From positions 1 to 64,000 of IMG/VR virus record IMGVR_UViG_3300035664_000005: DNA of 64,000 bases; one strand, given 5' to 3'. Source of the stretch: a virus. The notes beneath the pieces are model-generated. The model was not told where the DNA came from, did no database searches, and worked only from the letters and a program-made list of their open reading frames with translations. This document shows positions 61,181 to 64,000 of this stretch, piece after piece; within the stretch, counting starts at the first letter, position 1; every line of letters starts with the position of its first letter. Position numbers and translations under genes: made by a program.

Positions 61181-64000
61181 GTCAGCCTCTTGTACCTTAT
61201 CGCTCTATCTCTAAGCAAATTTTTTCTTCTTATATTTCGGTAAGCAGATTTCTCCCCAATTTTGTTGTCAGCGAAATTCAGGGCGGCACCCGAATATAGG
61301 GGCATGTGTTCTATGAACCAATGTTTTATGTAATCTCTACGGGCTTGTTCTTGGATACCACCAGAATCCATCATAAAGATTGCATCTTGGAGGGAAAGAG
61401 GTACACCAGATTTTTGTAGATCAACGAACGCTTTGACTCGTTGGTACTCTTCATCCGTTGTAATTAAACCACTGCCACCCAAAACTTCATAAGTCCGCAT
61501 TGCTGCTTTGAAGTGGCTCATCCTGTAACTATCTAGAGGTTCCTCGTTCTTAAACCCGACACGAGCCCAAATGTATTGTCCATCTTCCGCTGGACTTACT
61601 TGTGCTTCTTTAACCCCTATTTTTTCTAAATACCTGAAAGCAACACCGTTATAAACTGTTGCCAATCCTGCTCCTTTGTCGCTATTTTTTGAAATGAAAA
61701 AACTTTGTTGATAGACGCTTGGTGGGTTTCCATTCATTTGTAATCTGCGTGTAGATGCCGCGATTCGCTCTCTCACTACCCTGCCGTCTTCATCTACTTC
61801 GTCAAACTCAACGTCAATAATTGTTTCATCAGGATTGTAGCGAAAACGCTGCACTCGTGTCCTATAAAACTTCCCGTTTGCACCTACGATCTGGTCAAAG
61901 GTGTAAGCCTCTCGCAAATATCCCTCTTTTTGTTCGTTAGAAAGAGTCCCCCATTTTTCTGGTGTCATACGAACAAAATCAGGAAGCATATTGTTTGAAT
62001 CTTCAGGATCGCCACCGTAATCAGGGAACTGAGATTCCAAATAGGTTTCAACCTCTGATGCACGTTTAGCAACTGCTTTTTCTATACTTGTGTCAATATC
62101 TGATTTAAGTTTTTCCGATGTTAGTTCTGGCGCTTCAAGTTCTTTAGGATCAACAAAGTATCCTTCCTGAAGTCTCAGAAGAGCCTTGTCAAAATCTTCT
62201 CTCAGTGAATTTCTTTGACGCATCCCGTGTTGTGCTTCGGCAATGCTAATTCTCGCCCTACCTATTTCACTGACAGCGCGGTTTATCGCTGAGGGTGACG
62301 GATTGTCCTCGTTTGATAATTTTTCAAGTTTTTCAACAGCATCTAAAATTCTTGCTCGCGCTTCTTCAATTCTAGCCAAATCGTCCGAGTCATTCCCATA
62401 TCTGTAGTCGGCACGAATTTGTTCAACAGCGGCAGTGACATCTCTGCCGTCAGCAACTTGGGCTACACGTTGACTCAAATTATCAACATACGCCATTTCA
62501 AGTCGTTGTTGGGTTTCAGCAACATCATATTTGTTTTCATCAATTACTGCAAGGACACCCGAAAGGTCTTTCACATCACTAATTTTTAGTACTGCTTGTT
62601 CCAAAAGTTTTTCTTCAATTGGATCCAACATTTTCTCAACTGGTGTGGGTCTATAGCGAAGTTGTTCAGGTGTACCTACGATTCCTTTTGGTTCCCCAAC
62701 TTTGAATGCTTCCAATGGCGCCAATTTTCCTTCTTGGAACTCTTTTAAAAGTCTTTCTTCTAGTTTTACTCTCACAAGTTTTGCTTTTGCATCAGCAATA
62801 TTTTCCAACTGTGCGCTTATCGGACTTTGAGTGCCGATATTTTGTTTCATGATTTCAAGTTGTTCTTTGATGGTGTTTTGATATGTGTCACGAAGAGATT
62901 CCGCTTGTTCAATCCTCGTAGCGATTTGGGCAGCGCCACCAAAATCCCCATTAAACAGACCTGCGGTATAAGATCTTTCCCAGTTTACGAATTCATCAAG
63001 CCGTGTTTGCAGTTTTGTTTTATAAAGTTCTTTCGCTTGCAAATACAAAATCCCGTTAGAGGAATCTAAGAGTTCATTAACATCATTATTTAATTCAGGA
63101 TCATCAATATCGGCAATGGGCTGATCTGCACCAATTACTGCACGCACAGGGACATCGGGTCTTGCTCCTTCAATACCGAAAGGGTTTTGTTGTATGACCG
63201 CGTTGATGACACGGTTTTCTTCATACATTCTTTCTCTGCCCTGTATCGCTAACACCAGTTTTTGAATTGCTCGTTGACGTTCTTCACCTTCTAACGCGTT
63301 GAGCAATTCTCGTTTCGCGTCGCGTATTTGATTATTGAAATCGGATGCTTTTTCCGAATTAGATGCAATGATTTGATTGAGTGCTTCAATATCCCCGTAT
63401 ATGCCGTCCTGCAATTGGGCTGAATTGTATATTACAGGGTTTTGATTTTTTGCAATTTGATATTGCGAATTGATGGTATTAACTTCGGAATAATTTAGAT
63501 CTTCAATGATTTTAAATTCTTCAGCAAGTTTTGGATCATTAAAACGGCGCGGTCCTGCTGGTTGTGGTTGTGGTTGTGGTTGCTTATCTAGGGGATCGTT
63601 AACCAAGTTGCGTTGAGGTACGGGTCTGCGGCGCCATTCAATATTTGCTTCAATTTCTAATTGACGCATTTCCATCTGTTTTATTTTTTCATCAGACCCT
63701 TGTTGTGCCGCCCACGCGATCAGATACCTGTCACGCACCATGTCTCGTGCGCGTCCTCCGTTTTCTGTTCCCAAGTCTCGTTGAAGATTTAACCACGAGT
63801 CTCCTGCGTCCCTCAACCTTTTTTCAAGGGTCACCTGTAATCTTTTTTCTCTTGCCAATAGATCTTTAAGTTCGTCTAAGTTCGCGGAATTAAAATTCTG
63901 CATATTGTCGTAATTGTTGATTATGTCAAAATTGACGTTATTGAGCGCATCATTAATTTTTGCTTGATCTCGGTCTTCTTTGAAAGTTGCCTCAGGAACA
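61177..64000 (-). CDS. Very large coiled-coil virion-block protein, 5' end outside the window
   Basis: The frame is open upstream of the ATG at 63903 to the window edge, and that ATG has no SD, so the true start is beyond 64000 (>940 residues). Mostly helical/coiled coil, with an N-terminal Gln/Pro linker (KQPQPQPQPAGPR). The C-terminal ~200 residues form a globular domain (STRRLQMNGNPPSVYQQSFF ... YIWARVGFKNEEPLDSYRMS ... GGSGLITTDEE) of the type found at the end of polyvalent phage proteins. Possibly a minor head or ejection protein. Confidence 0.65.
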   Translation of the reverse strand, partial: VPEATFKEDRDQAKINDALNNVNFDIINNYDNMQNFNSANLDELKDLLAREKRLQVTLEKRLRDAGDSWLNLQRDLGTENGGRARDMVRDRYLIAWAAQQGSDEKIKQMEMRQLEIEANIEWRRRPVPQRNLVNDPLDKQPQPQPQPAGPRRFNDPKLAEEFKIIEDLNYSEVNTINSQYQIAKNQNPVIYNSAQLQDGIYGDIEALNQIIASNSEKASDFNNQIRDAKRELLNALEGEERQRAIQKLVLAIQGRERMYEENRVINAVIQQNPFGIEGARPDVPVRAVIGADQPIADIDDPELNNDVNELLDSSNGILYLQAKELYKTKLQTRLDEFVNWERSYTAGLFNGDFGGAAQIATRIEQAESLRDTYQNTIKEQLEIMKQNIGTQSPISAQLENIADAKAKLVRVKLEERLLKEFQEGKLAPLEAFKVGEPKGIVGTPEQLRYRPTPVEKMLDPIEEKLLEQAVLKISDVKDLSGVLAVIDENKYDVAETQQRLEMAYVDNLSQRVAQVADGRDVTAAVEQIRADYRYGNDSDDLARIEEARARILDAVEKLEKLSNEDNPSPSAINRAVSEIGRARISIAEAQHGMRQRNSLREDFDKALLRLQEGYFVDPKELEAPELTSEKLKSDIDTSIEKAVAKRASEVETYLESQFPDYGGDPEDSNNMLPDFVRMTPEKWGTLSNEQKEGYLREAYTFDQIVGANGKFYRTRVQRFRYNPDETIIDVEFDEVDEDGRVVRERIAASTRRLQMNGNPPSVYQQSFFISKNSDKGAGLATVYNGVAFRYLEKIGVKEAQVSPAEDGQYIWARVGFKNEEPLDSYRMSHFKAAMRTYEVLGGSGLITTDEEYQRVKAFVDLQKSGVPLSLQDAIFMMDSGGIQEQARRDYIKHWFIEHMPLYSGAALNFADNKIGEKSAYRNIRRKNLLRDRAIRYKRLT

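Noticed and set aside
42972-63903. Large terminase, portal, tail genes
   Set aside because: No protein in the window carries the terminase ATPase/nuclease motifs or tail signatures; they are probably beyond the right or left edge.
1-64000. CRISPR arrays, insertion sequences, integrase, tRNA genes
   Set aside because: No regularly spaced repeat-spacer pattern, transposase, recombinase or tRNA fold was found. The repeats noted are irregularly spaced.

Overview
The window looks like part of a large, moderately AT-rich tailed-phage genome that infects an actinobacterium. The phage call rests on an HK97-type major capsid protein, a terminase-small-subunit-like HTH protein, a primase/RepA-type ATPase fusion, SSB, class II ribonucleotide reductase, DUF932, YubB-like, DUF2958, DUF6378 and DUF6321 proteins, and on dense arrays of very small overlapping genes. 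The actinobacterial call rests on two WhiB-type Fe-S regulators and on many starts placed 6-7 nt behind a TANNNT box (leaderless transcription). No integrase, tRNA gene, CRISPR array or insertion sequence was recognised. The large terminase and portal genes are not in the window.

Layout. (1) 0-18 kb: WhiB gene, then almost entirely leftward short operons of small proteins (zinc ribbons, DUF2958, YubB-like, replication helpers, a MoxR AAA+/vWA pair). These operons are separated by unusual non-coding stretches. Most of those stretches carry the same composite module: a leftward promoter, a ~28-bp repeat beginning GTTTATATACGCCACCGTTC, and AGYCCCGC-armed hairpins; two also carry DnaA-like boxes. 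(2) 18-24.8 kb: rightward block with a papain-like C-H-D protein, a LysM membrane protein, microproteins, a SNF2 helicase, a secreted lysozyme-like enzyme, DUF932 protein and SSB. (3) 24.9-33 kb: mostly leftward small genes, a metallophosphoesterase with a consensus sigma-70 promoter, an HNH protein, a nest of membrane microproteins, a PD-(D/E)XK-like protein and a DNA methyltransferase. (4) 33-37.7 kb: an overlapping leftward operon of a dehydrogenase-like NAD-binding protein, a sulfotransferase-like protein, an intact SDR and an SDR that has lost its catalytic Tyr and Lys, with a divergent 2OG-Fe(II) oxygenase. (5) 37.7-47.6 kb: ParB-like, RuvC-like, glycosyltransferase, second WhiB, primase/ATPase, terminase small subunit-like, PhyH-type oxygenase, second methyltransferase, and a free-standing small structural-looking protein. 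(6) 47.6-54.4 kb: ribonucleotide reductase leftward, then a rightward cassette of a CX5R phosphatase, a histone-deacetylase-fold deacylase with its full active site, an FkbM-type methyltransferase and another 2OG oxygenase. (7) 54.4-64 kb: leftward virion block with major capsid protein, nuclease, HiPIP-like cysteine proteins, a large polyvalent protein, and a >900-residue coiled-coil protein cut by the window end.

How it fits together: replication is served by the replication-initiator-like and helicase-loader-like pair, primase/ATPase, SSB, RuvC-like resolvase and RNR. Control is suggested by the two WhiB proteins, the shared promoter families and the repeated intergenic module. Two islands (33-37.7 kb and 51.1-54.2 kb) encode small-molecule or glycan tailoring enzymes of unknown product; together with the repeated module they are the least explained parts of the window.
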